From JAWWPY01 sp964412845 (GTDB lineage Bacteria; Actinomycetota; Actinomycetes; Streptosporangiales; Streptosporangiaceae): DNA of 7,008 nucleotides. The notes under the pieces were generated by a model, which saw only the letters and a program-made list of their open reading frames with translations, searched no databases and was not told the DNA's origin. A program made the position numbers and the translations under genes. The stretch lies in contig CAYPQM010000249.1 of assembly GCA_964412845.1 (NCBI GenBank), positions 1 through 7,008 on the forward strand. The letters run 5' to 3'. Shown in pieces: positions 1 through 5,918 of the stretch (position 1 is the stretch's first letter; every line of letters starts with the position of its first letter).

Positions 1-143
1 GGGGGGGGTAGGGCGTCACGGCGCTGCGCCTGGGGCGGTTCACGGGCGGCGCCGCCATCCCCCGCCCACGCTGGGTGGGGGGCGAGCACGGTGAGGGTGG
101 CGGCTGTTGTGAGGGCGGCTAGGGCAGGTAGGGGGGACTTCAT
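1..143 (-). CDS. N-terminal part of a secreted protein (signal peptide), cut by window edge
   Basis: An ATG at 143-141 opens a frame with no stop for 47 codons, running off the left edge. The start overlaps the TGA of the upstream glycosyltransferase as ATGA, and GAGG lies 7 bases before it (154-151), so the start is well supported. The translation begins MKSPLPALAALTTAAT, continues as a hydrophobic segment to about residue 21, and ends the leader with PHPAWA followed by GDGG. This is a typical Sec signal peptide with a likely signal peptidase I cut after AWA, residue 27. No lipobox cysteine is seen. The mature start is rich in Ala, Pro, Arg and Gln. Function cannot be told from this fragment. 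Its coupling to a GT-C glycosyltransferase makes it a candidate acceptor or partner of that enzyme; this is inference from position only. Confidence 0.72.
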   Translation of the reverse strand, partial: MKSPLPALAALTTAATLTVLAPHPAWAGDGGAAREPPQAQRRDALPP

Positions 144-1780
144 GGGTGCACCTCGTAGATGACGATGACCGGTTCGACAACGCTGGCCCGGCGCGACGCC
201 CGGACTGTGACGGAGGAGGTGAAGACGGCCACGCCGTGGTACTTGCTGGCCAGCCGGCGCGCCTCGCTCGCGAAGAAGGGGGTGCGCGCCGCGGTGTAGG
301 AGTCCCACACGATGTACTGGAAGACGCCGTCCCGCAGCGCCCGATCGGGGTTGGGCACCGGGGAGTAGGCGGGATTACGGTTGTGCCGGCTGGGGCTCAC
401 CGACAGCGCGGACACCGTGCGATGGCCGTAGAACTCCAGGACGTTCGCCGCCGACGGGCCGATGGCGAGCAGCCGGGCACCGCTGGGCACGTTGCGGGCC
501 ACCCAGTCACCGGCCTGGCGGCCGCCGTTCAGCCCGCCGCTGCCGGCCAGGAACGTGGTGCTCGACGAGGGCTCGATGCGGCCCCAGGCGGACACGGCCA
601 GGCTTCCCACCGTGATCGCGGCCAGCGCCGCCATCGCCGCGCCGGGCCGCCACCAGGGCCGCAGCCACCCGCCGCGAGGCAGGGTGAGCGGGCGGGCCAG
701 GGTGCGGCCGGCCAGGATCACCAGCGGGGGCGTCACCGGGAGCAGGTACTCGAAGCCCTTGACCGGCCAGAGCGTGAAGAAGATCACCGGCACGACCAGC
801 CAGGCGAGCAGCAGCCGCTCCCGCCAGCTCGCCTCGCGCCGCAGCCAGATCAGCCCGCCGAAAGCGGCGATGAGCACGGCGACGCCGAGCCAGGACGGCA
901 GCACGGTGAAGTAGAACCAGGTCCCGTGGTTGGGCCGCCGGAAGATCTGCCAGAGCAGGTAGTTCTGTCCCGTCTGGTTCTGGCCGGCCAGCCGCAGCGA
1001 GACCGGCCACATGGCGACCTCGAGAACCATGACTCCCGCGGCGGGCAGGAGGTGCTTGGCCCGGGTCCGCGCCGCGGGGGTCAGCGCGAAGAACGCGTAC
1101 AGGCCGCCGAGCAGGATGACCGCCGTCTCCTTGGACAGGATCGCCGCGCCCATCATGGCGCCGCCGGCCAGCAGCCAGCCGGGAGCTCCGTCCTGCAGGT
1201 AGCGGACAACGCAGTAGAGCGCGGCCGTCGCGCAGAGCGTCATCAGCCCGTCGAGCAGCACCTGCCTGCTGACCACCACGTGGTAAGGCATGACGGCGAG
1301 CAGCAGCGCGGCGATCAGGCCGGCCCGGCGCCCGTAGAGCCGCCGCCCGAGCAGGAACGTCATGCCCACCGCGGCGACCCCGATCGTGGCCGCGAACGCC
1401 CGGGCCGCCCAGTCGCTCTCGTGGACGCGCAGCACGATCGACAGCAGGGTCTGGAACAGCAGCGGGTGGGCCCGGAATACCGGGAACAAAGTGCTCAGCG
1501 TGGGATCACCGCTGAGTGACGCGGCCGTTCCCGTGTACACCGCCTCGTCGCCGTTGAAGCCGACGGCGGCCAGCTGCCAGAACCGGAAGAACAGCGCCAC
1601 GGCCAGGATCGCGGCCAGCGGCAGGCCGACCGACAGCGGCCAGCGCCGGCCGCTGTCGATGGCATCGCGCACGGGCGGGGCGAACTCGGCGCGCCCGCCG
1701 TCGGGGCGGGAGGCTGGGCTGCCGCCCAGTTCATCCAGGTCAGATGCGGCCGGGCGGGCCAGTGCGGGCCGTGTACTCAC
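140..1780 (-). CDS. GT39/ArnT/PMT-like GT-C membrane glycosyltransferase
   Basis: This is a predicted integral membrane glycosyltransferase of the GT-C fold. Enzymes of this kind transfer a sugar from a polyprenyl-phosphate carrier to an acceptor on the outer face of the membrane. Taking GTG at 1780 as start gives 546 residues. A charged cytoplasmic tail of about 47 residues precedes the first membrane helix (about 48-68). The first outer loop carries GFNGDEA (residues 74-80), matching the Asp-Glu pair that acts in catalysis in the family. Further hydrophobic helices follow to about 398, including RLYGRRAGLIAALLL (147-161), LSKETAVILL (215-224) and FEYLLPVTPPLVIL (343-356). A soluble tail of about 148 residues probably faces outside. 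The GTG start is chosen because it overlaps the upstream TGA as GTGA and follows AGGAGG at ideal spacing; an in-frame ATG at 1822 lies before that site and is unlikely. Family membership is clear; sugar and acceptor are unknown. Confidence 0.88.
   Translation of the reverse strand: MSTRPALARPAASDLDELGGSPASRPDGGRAEFAPPVRDAIDSGRRWPLSVGLPLAAILAVALFFRFWQLAAVGFNGDEAVYTGTAASLSGDPTLSTLFPVFRAHPLLFQTLLSIVLRVHESDWAARAFAATIGVAAVGMTFLLGRRLYGRRAGLIAALLLAVMPYHVVVSRQVLLDGLMTLCATAALYCVVRYLQDGAPGWLLAGGAMMGAAILSKETAVILLGGLYAFFALTPAARTRAKHLLPAAGVMVLEVAMWPVSLRLAGQNQTGQNYLLWQIFRRPNHGTWFYFTVLPSWLGVAVLIAAFGGLIWLRREASWRERLLLAWLVVPVIFFTLWPVKGFEYLLPVTPPLVILAGRTLARPLTLPRGGWLRPWWRPGAAMAALAAITVGSLAVSAWGRIEPSSSTTFLAGSGGLNGGRQAGDWVARNVPSGARLLAIGPSAANVLEFYGHRTVSALSVSPSRHNRNPAYSPVPNPDRALRDGVFQYIVWDSYTAARTPFFASEARRLASKYHGVAVFTSSVTVRASRRASVVEPVIVIYEVHP
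151..154 (-). promoter_or_regulatory. Ribosome-binding site of the secreted-protein gene
   Basis: On the minus strand GAGG is followed by TGCACCC and then ATG, a 7-base spacing. It sits inside the last codons of the GT-C gene. It fixes the start of the partial gene at 143 and supports translational coupling. Confidence 0.6.
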
Positions 1781-4257
1781 GAGTACCTCCTGGGGATGGC
1801 CGGCTCGCCCCAGCTGGGCCACGTCCCGGCCCCGGCGGCGCTGGCCGCCAGGTCGGGGAGGCCGGATGAAGGCGGCACGCCGGGCGCGATGAGGCCGGGA
1901 ATCTCATCGGCCCAGCTGAAGGTGTTCGATGCCAGGGTCCGGACCCGCACGTTGGACAGGAACCGGGCCAGGATCTCCCGTTCGGCCATCCGGAGCTGCT
2001 TGTAGTTCCGGCCCCCGATGCTGATCGCCGGGGCGAGATAGCGGAACGGCGGGAAACCGTAGGCGTCATCGGTGTTGACGATCAGTTGCTTGAGCGCGCT
2101 CGGCCGGTCGAGGTCGGCGAGACGGGGCGCGCCGCGCTCGATGATGAACAGTTCCCTGACCCGGGTCGCGCTGGTCATCTGGCACGGGACGAGACGGTCC
2201 ACGGAGTACTTCGGCGGCGGGATAAGCATCTGGGTGATGGCGTTGATCCCCATGATGGGCAGGTTGAACCGGGCCAGCGCGATGCCGATGGAGCGGCCGC
2301 CCTTGGAGTGCAGGCGGCTCTGGATCTGCAGCCTGCGCCATTCGCCACGGGTCAGGTCGTCGGCCCGCACCGCGCGCAGGGTGTGCGCGCTGATCGTGAG
2401 CGGCTTGGGGAAACACCACGCGTTGCCGTCGCCGTCGATGACCGTCATGTCATCGGACAGGAAGCGGCCGCCGTGCTCGCGCAGCAGCCGCAGCACGGTC
2501 CCGGTCTTGCCGGTGTCGGTCAGCGCGGAGAGCATCACCCCGACGCCGCCGATCTCGACGCAGGCCGAATGCAGCAGCATCCGGCCCCTGGCGACCATCA
2601 CGAATCGCAGCAGCGGCTCGATGATGTTGGTGTAGACCACGTGCTCCGAGCGCGCGAGCAACGGGCCCACCTCGACCGAGATGCGGTCGCCGAGACAGGC
2701 GCGGAAGTTGGCGCCCAGGCGGCCCAGGTGCTCCTCGTAGTGGATGACGGCAGGATCGGGGTACTCGGTCATGGCCGCCCGCCGGCGCGGCGACGCACCG
2801 CCCACGTCACCCACCCGCACGGCGATGTCCACGGCGCTGTCCGACACCCACTGCGCGCGGAAAAACTCTAGTTCGGGGAGCATGATCTGGGACCCGATCG
2901 TCACCACGCCCGCCACGTCGTAGCGGTAGTCGAGGTATTGCGACCGCTTGCGATTGGCCGGGGCGGCCGCGGCGTGCCTGGCGCTGCCGCCGCCGGCCGT
3001 GATCTCAGCCCGGCCGGTGTCGACCAGGATCCGCACCGGGTCGCGGACCTGGCCATGGTCGGCCGACCCGAAGATCGCCCGGTCGCTCAGCACGAACCGG
3101 ACCAGGAACAGCGCGACCAGGGTGAGGATGTTGCTGACGGGCACGGTCATCCCGGTCCTGACCAGCGCCTCCAGCACCGGCAGCCGGGCCACCATCAGCG
3201 AGTTGTTCATCACGAAGAAGCTGATCGCCCGGCGGCTCCGGGATCCGCCGGTCCTCTTGCGGTAGATCAGGGTGTCGACCAGCACGAAGTTCCAGGCCGT
3301 GGATGCCTGGGTGGCCAGGGCCGCGGACACGAGGTCGTTCCAGCCGAGGATGCCGTAGCAGAGCCACAGCGCGGCGGTGTTGACGGCCAGGCCGCTCACC
3401 CCGATCAGCCCGAAGCAGAGCATCCGCACCAGTTGCCGGAGCCGGCTCCGCGGTGTCGTCGGCCGGTCGCGTAGCTGCCGGGCCAGCCGGGTGAGACGCA
3501 ACTGGATCAGGTGGCCGAGGAACCGGGTGCACTTGCGCAGCGCTCCGCCGGATTGCCCGGTGTCGTGCGCGGCGGGACGGTAGGCGACCTCGGTGACCCG
3601 GGTGCCCGGATGCCGGACCAGGATCTCCAGCAGGATCCGGAACGCCGCCGGGCTGAGCCGATCCGCGTCCACGGCCGCCCGGCGGAAGATGAAGAGCCCG
3701 CTCAGCGGGTCGCTGACCACGGCGAGGCGGCGCGGGAACATGCTCTTGACCAGCCGGGTCGCCAGCGCCGCCAGCGCGTGCCCGTCCTGGCGGTCGTGCG
3801 CTGACATGCACCCGGCGAAACGCGTGCCCACCACGATGTCGGAGTTGTGCCGCAACGCGGTGCTGGCCAGCACCGCGGCGGCGGCGGGCGGGTGTTGCGG
3901 GCCGGCGTTCATCACCAGCACCCACGCGCCGCGGGCATGCCGGGTGCCGGCCAGGATCGCGTGACTGCGGTCCGTCCCGCGGCCGGCCGGGGGAAGAGAC
4001 AGCAGGCGCACCGGGACGGTGCACATCTGGGCGCTGAAGGCCAGCGCGTCCAGGTTCAGGCTGTCCCGGTCGGCCACCACGATGATCTCGGCGCGCAGCG
4101 GCGCCAGCGCAGGCCCGAGACTTTCGACTAGTTCCGCGATGCCGTGTTCGCCGCGGCGCGTGGGGATAATGACGGTAAATTGCGGTCGGACCCCATTTGG
4201 CTCATTGCTGAGGTCAACAGGAACACCGTTTCTGGTGTCCTGGCCGTGGCCATCCAT
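1777..4257 (-). CDS. Three-domain fusion: degenerate DPM1-like GT2 + GtrA + HprK/PEPCK-like P-loop domain
   Basis: Numbering is from the ATG at 4257 (826 residues). Residues about 26-230 resemble polyprenyl-phosphate mannosyltransferase-type GT2 enzymes: FTVIIPTRR, EIIVVADRD, QHPP, VGTRF and SDPLSGLFIFRR. Where DPM1 relatives have MDADLQHPP this protein has MNAGPQHPP, so both metal-binding aspartates (117, 119) are absent. Residues about 275-398 form a GtrA domain with four predicted helices (278-300, 306-328, 343-365, 372-392), the family thought to flip lipid-linked sugars. After an Ala/Gly-rich linker, residues about 441-780 look like an HPr-kinase/PEPCK-type P-loop domain: LLHSA (561-565), ALTDTGKT (578-585, Walker A with Ala for the first Gly), FLSDD (599-603), PPPKY (680-684) and DAYGFPPFRY (731-740). 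Start is uncertain: 4257 has GGAGG only 2 bases upstream; in-frame ATGs at 4323 and 4392 have weaker sites, and codons before 4257 show poor GC3. The frame is open throughout. The gene overlaps the GT-C gene by GTGA. Confidence 0.83.
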   Translation of the reverse strand: MDGHGQDTRNGVPVDLSNEPNGVRPQFTVIIPTRRGEHGIAELVESLGPALAPLRAEIIVVADRDSLNLDALAFSAQMCTVPVRLLSLPPAGRGTDRSHAILAGTRHARGAWVLVMNAGPQHPPAAAAVLASTALRHNSDIVVGTRFAGCMSAHDRQDGHALAALATRLVKSMFPRRLAVVSDPLSGLFIFRRAAVDADRLSPAAFRILLEILVRHPGTRVTEVAYRPAAHDTGQSGGALRKCTRFLGHLIQLRLTRLARQLRDRPTTPRSRLRQLVRMLCFGLIGVSGLAVNTAALWLCYGILGWNDLVSAALATQASTAWNFVLVDTLIYRKRTGGSRSRRAISFFVMNNSLMVARLPVLEALVRTGMTVPVSNILTLVALFLVRFVLSDRAIFGSADHGQVRDPVRILVDTGRAEITAGGGSARHAAAAPANRKRSQYLDYRYDVAGVVTIGSQIMLPELEFFRAQWVSDSAVDIAVRVGDVGGASPRRRAAMTEYPDPAVIHYEEHLGRLGANFRACLGDRISVEVGPLLARSEHVVYTNIIEPLLRFVMVARGRMLLHSACVEIGGVGVMLSALTDTGKTGTVLRLLREHGGRFLSDDMTVIDGDGNAWCFPKPLTISAHTLRAVRADDLTRGEWRRLQIQSRLHSKGGRSIGIALARFNLPIMGINAITQMLIPPPKYSVDRLVPCQMTSATRVRELFIIERGAPRLADLDRPSALKQLIVNTDDAYGFPPFRYLAPAISIGGRNYKQLRMAEREILARFLSNVRVRTLASNTFSWADEIPGLIAPGVPPSSGLPDLAASAAGAGTWPSWGEPAIPRRYS
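1786..1791 (-). promoter_or_regulatory. AGGAGG ribosome-binding site for the GT-C gene
   Basis: A full AGGAGG on the minus strand, 5 bases (TACTC) before the GTG at 1780. It decides the start of the GT-C gene over the in-frame ATG at 1822. It lies within the last codons of the fusion gene, so the two are translationally coupled. Confidence 0.8.
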
Positions 4258-4415
4258 TGCCTCCGTTGGATGTCCAGGCCTGAAGCTAACATCGCCCACA
4301 GGCGACGCCGGGTTGGTGCGCATTGAGATTCTGCCCCCAGGCGGTAAGACACTGACCCCATGCCGCAATAGCGGCAGCGGTGCGCGGATCATCGTTATTT
4401 GGGCGATAGCGGGGG

Positions 4416-4473
4416 TGCTGACCGGTGCCCGGGCGCACCAGAGACCGCCATATGGCGGTGCGCAGGGTCAGCA
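4416..4473 (-). promoter_or_regulatory. Possible structured RNA element: three-way junction with competing stem
   Basis: On the minus strand TGCTGACC (4473-4466) pairs with GGTCAGCA (4423-4416). Inside are a perfect 16-base palindrome ACCGCCATATGGCGGT (4459-4444) and a 5-bp hairpin GGTGC-GCCCGG-GCACC (4439-4424) lying directly against the outer stem. A different 7-bp stem, GCGCACC (4463-4457) with GGTGCGC (4439-4433), uses bases from both inner hairpins, so the two folds exclude each other. The element ends 24 bases before the most upstream ATG of the fusion gene. No known riboswitch class was recognised. Confidence 0.4.
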
Positions 4474-4502
4474 GGCAGGCAGCTAGCCGCGCAGCGGGCA
4501 GT

Positions 4503-4530
4503 AACATGCATTCCAGTTCGAATGCATGTT
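4503..4530. repeat. Perfect 11-bp inverted repeat with 6-base loop
   Basis: AACATGCATTC (4503-4513) and GAATGCATGTT (4520-4530) are exact reverse complements around CAGTTC. Each arm contains the self-complementary ATGCAT. There is no T-run on either side, so it does not look like an intrinsic terminator. It could be a leader hairpin or the binding site of a dimeric regulator. Confidence 0.7.
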
Positions 4531-4566
4531 GTGCTGAGAGTTGCGTGACCAGGCTTGCGACGCCTC

Positions 4567-4605
4567 CCATCTGCCTGGCTAAGGTCCCCGTGGCCCGGCA
4601 GATGG
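4567..4605. repeat. 9-bp inverted repeat, likely leader hairpin
   Basis: CCATCTGCC (4567-4575) is the exact reverse complement of GGCAGATGG (4597-4605). After one mismatch, GGC (4577-4579) pairs with GCC (4593-4595) to lengthen the stem. No T-run follows on either strand. It lies 36 bases from the 11-bp repeat, and both are in the presumed leader of the glycosylation operon. Confidence 0.6.
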
Positions 4606-4727
4606 ATAAAACTTGGCCCAATTTCATGCCAAGCGGAGAACCTCCCTCGTTCTCCATATACCGCAACATATCCTCGATGTAACGTTTCCCGTGATTCGCA
4701 CTATGCCGTGCTCTTGTTTAGGTGGGG

Positions 4728-4757
4728 ACGTTAGCAGGTTTTTCCGGGTCCCGCCAA
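4728..4757 (-). promoter_or_regulatory. Candidate promoter of the glycosylation operon
   Basis: Reading the minus strand, TTGGCG (4757-4752) is followed by 18 bases and TAACGT (4733-4728). This fits a housekeeping sigma pattern of TTGnnn and TAnnnT. Transcription from here would give a leader of more than 300 bases carrying all the hairpins. Both boxes are imperfect, so this is only a candidate. Confidence 0.3.
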
Positions 4758-4852
4758 GAATCGAATCACTTGATGTTCGGTCGCTATTCACCCGGCGGCC
4801 GGCCTGCCTCGGTAAATAACTCACTTTATGTCTGGACGCCCGCTGCGTGGAA

Positions 4853-4865
4853 TAAGGCTGCCTTA
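4853..4865. repeat. Short palindrome TAAGGC-T-GCCTTA
   Basis: A perfect 6-bp inverted repeat around a single T, next to a second overlapping palindrome CCTTAAGG (4861-4868). Its size and AT/GC pattern suit a dimeric transcription factor site. It lies upstream of the candidate operon promoter and downstream of the pirin gene. No regulator can be assigned. Confidence 0.35.
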
Positions 4866-4972
4866 AGGTGATTAATCTGGTTGTGGCGAAATAAGAACGC
4901 CATCATGGCCGCAAGTCGCGCCCATTACCCGAGGCACGTGGTTTTGGACCGTGACCTGGCGCGCGCTGCCCG

Positions 4973-5866
4973 TCAGCCGCGTCGGATCAGCCGGGTGGCA
5001 TCGAACGGGGGCGCCGGGATCGGCTCGCCGGCCGAGCCGTCGACTTTCCCGAAACGGATTCCCCGGTCCCAGTCGGCCGCCGCCGCCGCGATCTCGTCGG
5101 CGCTGCGCCCGACGAAATTCCACCACATCAGCACGGGCTGGCCGAGTGGCTCGCCGCCGAGCAGGAAGAGCCTGCTGCCTTCCGCCGCGGCCAGGGTGAC
5201 CGACTCGTGCCCGGTGCCGAGGTAGAGCAGGGTGCCCGGGGTAAGCGTGGCCCCCTCGGCGGTGACTGACCCCAGCGCTGCGAAGATGACGTGCTCGTAC
5301 CCGGGCTGCAGCGGAATCTGGGCCTCGGCGTGACGGCGCGCGCCGATCTCGGCCCCGACGAGCGCGGAATACACCGTGGCCGGGGACGTGCCACCGGCCA
5401 GCGAGCCCGCGAAGACCGTGACGTCGAACCCGTCCTGGCCGAACATGGGCAACTCGGCGTGGTGCTCGAAGGCCGGCGCCATCTCCCGGACCGGATCGGG
5501 CAGCGCCAGCCAGAGCTGGACGCCGTGCAGGCCGGGGTCATGGCCGCCCGGCGATTCCTCGGAGTGCGCGATGCCGTGACCAGCCGTCATCAGGTTGAGC
5601 TGGCCGGGGCGGATCATCTGCTCGGTGCCGAGGCTGTCCCGGTGCAGCACGTCGCCGTCGATCAGCCAGGTGACGGTCTGCAGCCCGATATGCGGGTGCG
5701 GTGGCACCTGCATCCCGGCCACGCCATCGACCGACATCGGGCCGTAGTGGTCCACAAAGCACCAGGCGCCGACGGTGCGGCGGTGCCGCAGCGGGAGCAG
5801 CCGCCGCACGGTGAGGCCGCCGACGCCGGCCTCACGTGCCCTGGTGAGTTCTGGGCTGGCCACCAT
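4973..5866 (-). CDS. Pirin-family cupin protein
   Basis: A 297-residue bicupin of the pirin family, close to the usual length of about 290-300. Pirins bind one metal ion, usually iron, in the N-terminal cupin; some act as quercetin dioxygenases and others as redox-sensitive regulators. The signature is complete: PPHPHIGLQTVTWLIDGDVLHRDSLG at about residues 55-80, then QLNLMTAGHGIAHSE at 89-103. The four expected ligands are His57, His59, His101 and Glu103. The second cupin is about residues 165-255 and carries the usual LLGGEPLGQPVLMWWNFV stretch. There is no signal peptide, so it should be cytosolic. The ATG at 5866 has no Shine-Dalgarno site. TATCGT 7 bases before it could drive a leaderless mRNA, or the gene may be read through from lacI, 52 bases upstream. 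The enzymatic activity cannot be told from sequence. Confidence 0.93.
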   Translation of the reverse strand: MVASPELTRAREAGVGGLTVRRLLPLRHRRTVGAWCFVDHYGPMSVDGVAGMQVPPHPHIGLQTVTWLIDGDVLHRDSLGTEQMIRPGQLNLMTAGHGIAHSEESPGGHDPGLHGVQLWLALPDPVREMAPAFEHHAELPMFGQDGFDVTVFAGSLAGGTSPATVYSALVGAEIGARRHAEAQIPLQPGYEHVIFAALGSVTAEGATLTPGTLLYLGTGHESVTLAAAEGSRLFLLGGEPLGQPVLMWWNFVGRSADEIAAAAADWDRGIRFGKVDGSAGEPIPAPPFDATRLIRRG

Positions 5867-5873
5867 GGACCGA

Positions 5874-5879
5874 ACGATA
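5874..5879 (-). promoter_or_regulatory. Possible -10 box for a leaderless pirin mRNA
   Basis: TATCGT on the minus strand matches TAnnnT and ends 7 bases before the pirin ATG, the spacing expected if transcription begins at the ATG. No recognisable -35 box is seen 16-19 bases upstream. It agrees with the absence of a ribosome-binding site. Confidence 0.35.
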
Positions 5880-5904
5880 CCCGTGCGGACCGGGCGGCCA
5901 CGGG

Positions 5905-5918
5905 CGGCCCGCGGGCCG
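5905..5918. repeat. 14-bp GC palindrome between lacI and pirin
   Basis: CGGCCCG followed at once by CGGGCCG, directly after the lacI TAA. As RNA it could form a strong GC hairpin with a small loop. There is no T-run, so it is at best a weak or Rho-assisted stop or an RNA end-stabiliser; it could also be chance in GC-rich DNA. Confidence 0.4.

Larger units (their letters stand above)
4258..4972. other. Long non-coding region of lower GC with several inverted repeats
   Basis: Between the pirin stop and the fusion gene no reading frame has convincing codon use. A 60-base sample at 4661-4720 is about half G+C, clearly below the genes on either side. Inverted repeats are concentrated at 4416-4605, with another at 4853-4865. 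A promoter-like pair (TTGGCG, 18 bases, TAACGT) is at 4757-4728 on the minus strand. The simplest reading is the promoter and long 5' leader of the glycosylation operon. If translation starts at 4392 or 4323, the left end of this stretch is coding. Confidence 0.6.

Noticed and set aside
1..100. Runs of G on the plus strand as a G-quadruplex
   Set aside because: The tracts are the complement of proline- and alanine-rich codons of the partial secreted protein, and four well-spaced G-tracts are not clearly present.
146..1519. Long plus-strand frame of 457 codons opposite the GT-C gene
   Set aside because: Composition (Arg, Gly, Gln, His rich) is that of an antisense shadow in GC-rich DNA; the minus-strand frame has clear membrane helices and family motifs.
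3005..4024. Alternative minus-strand frame of 339 codons inside the fusion gene
   Set aside because: Low-complexity Arg/Pro/Gly/Ala product; a shadow of the GT2-GtrA coding frame.
4286..4669. Minus-strand 127-codon reading frame starting MLRYMENEGG
   Set aside because: GC3 is only about 55-60%, it runs through all the strong inverted repeats and into the start of the fusion gene, and it resembles no family I know. Probably non-coding leader.
4884..4909. Possible terminator after pirin (small palindrome followed by TTCTTATTT on the minus strand)
   Set aside because: The stems are only about 5 bp, with either a 1-base or a 9-base loop, so an intrinsic terminator is not convincing although the T-rich tract is suggestive.
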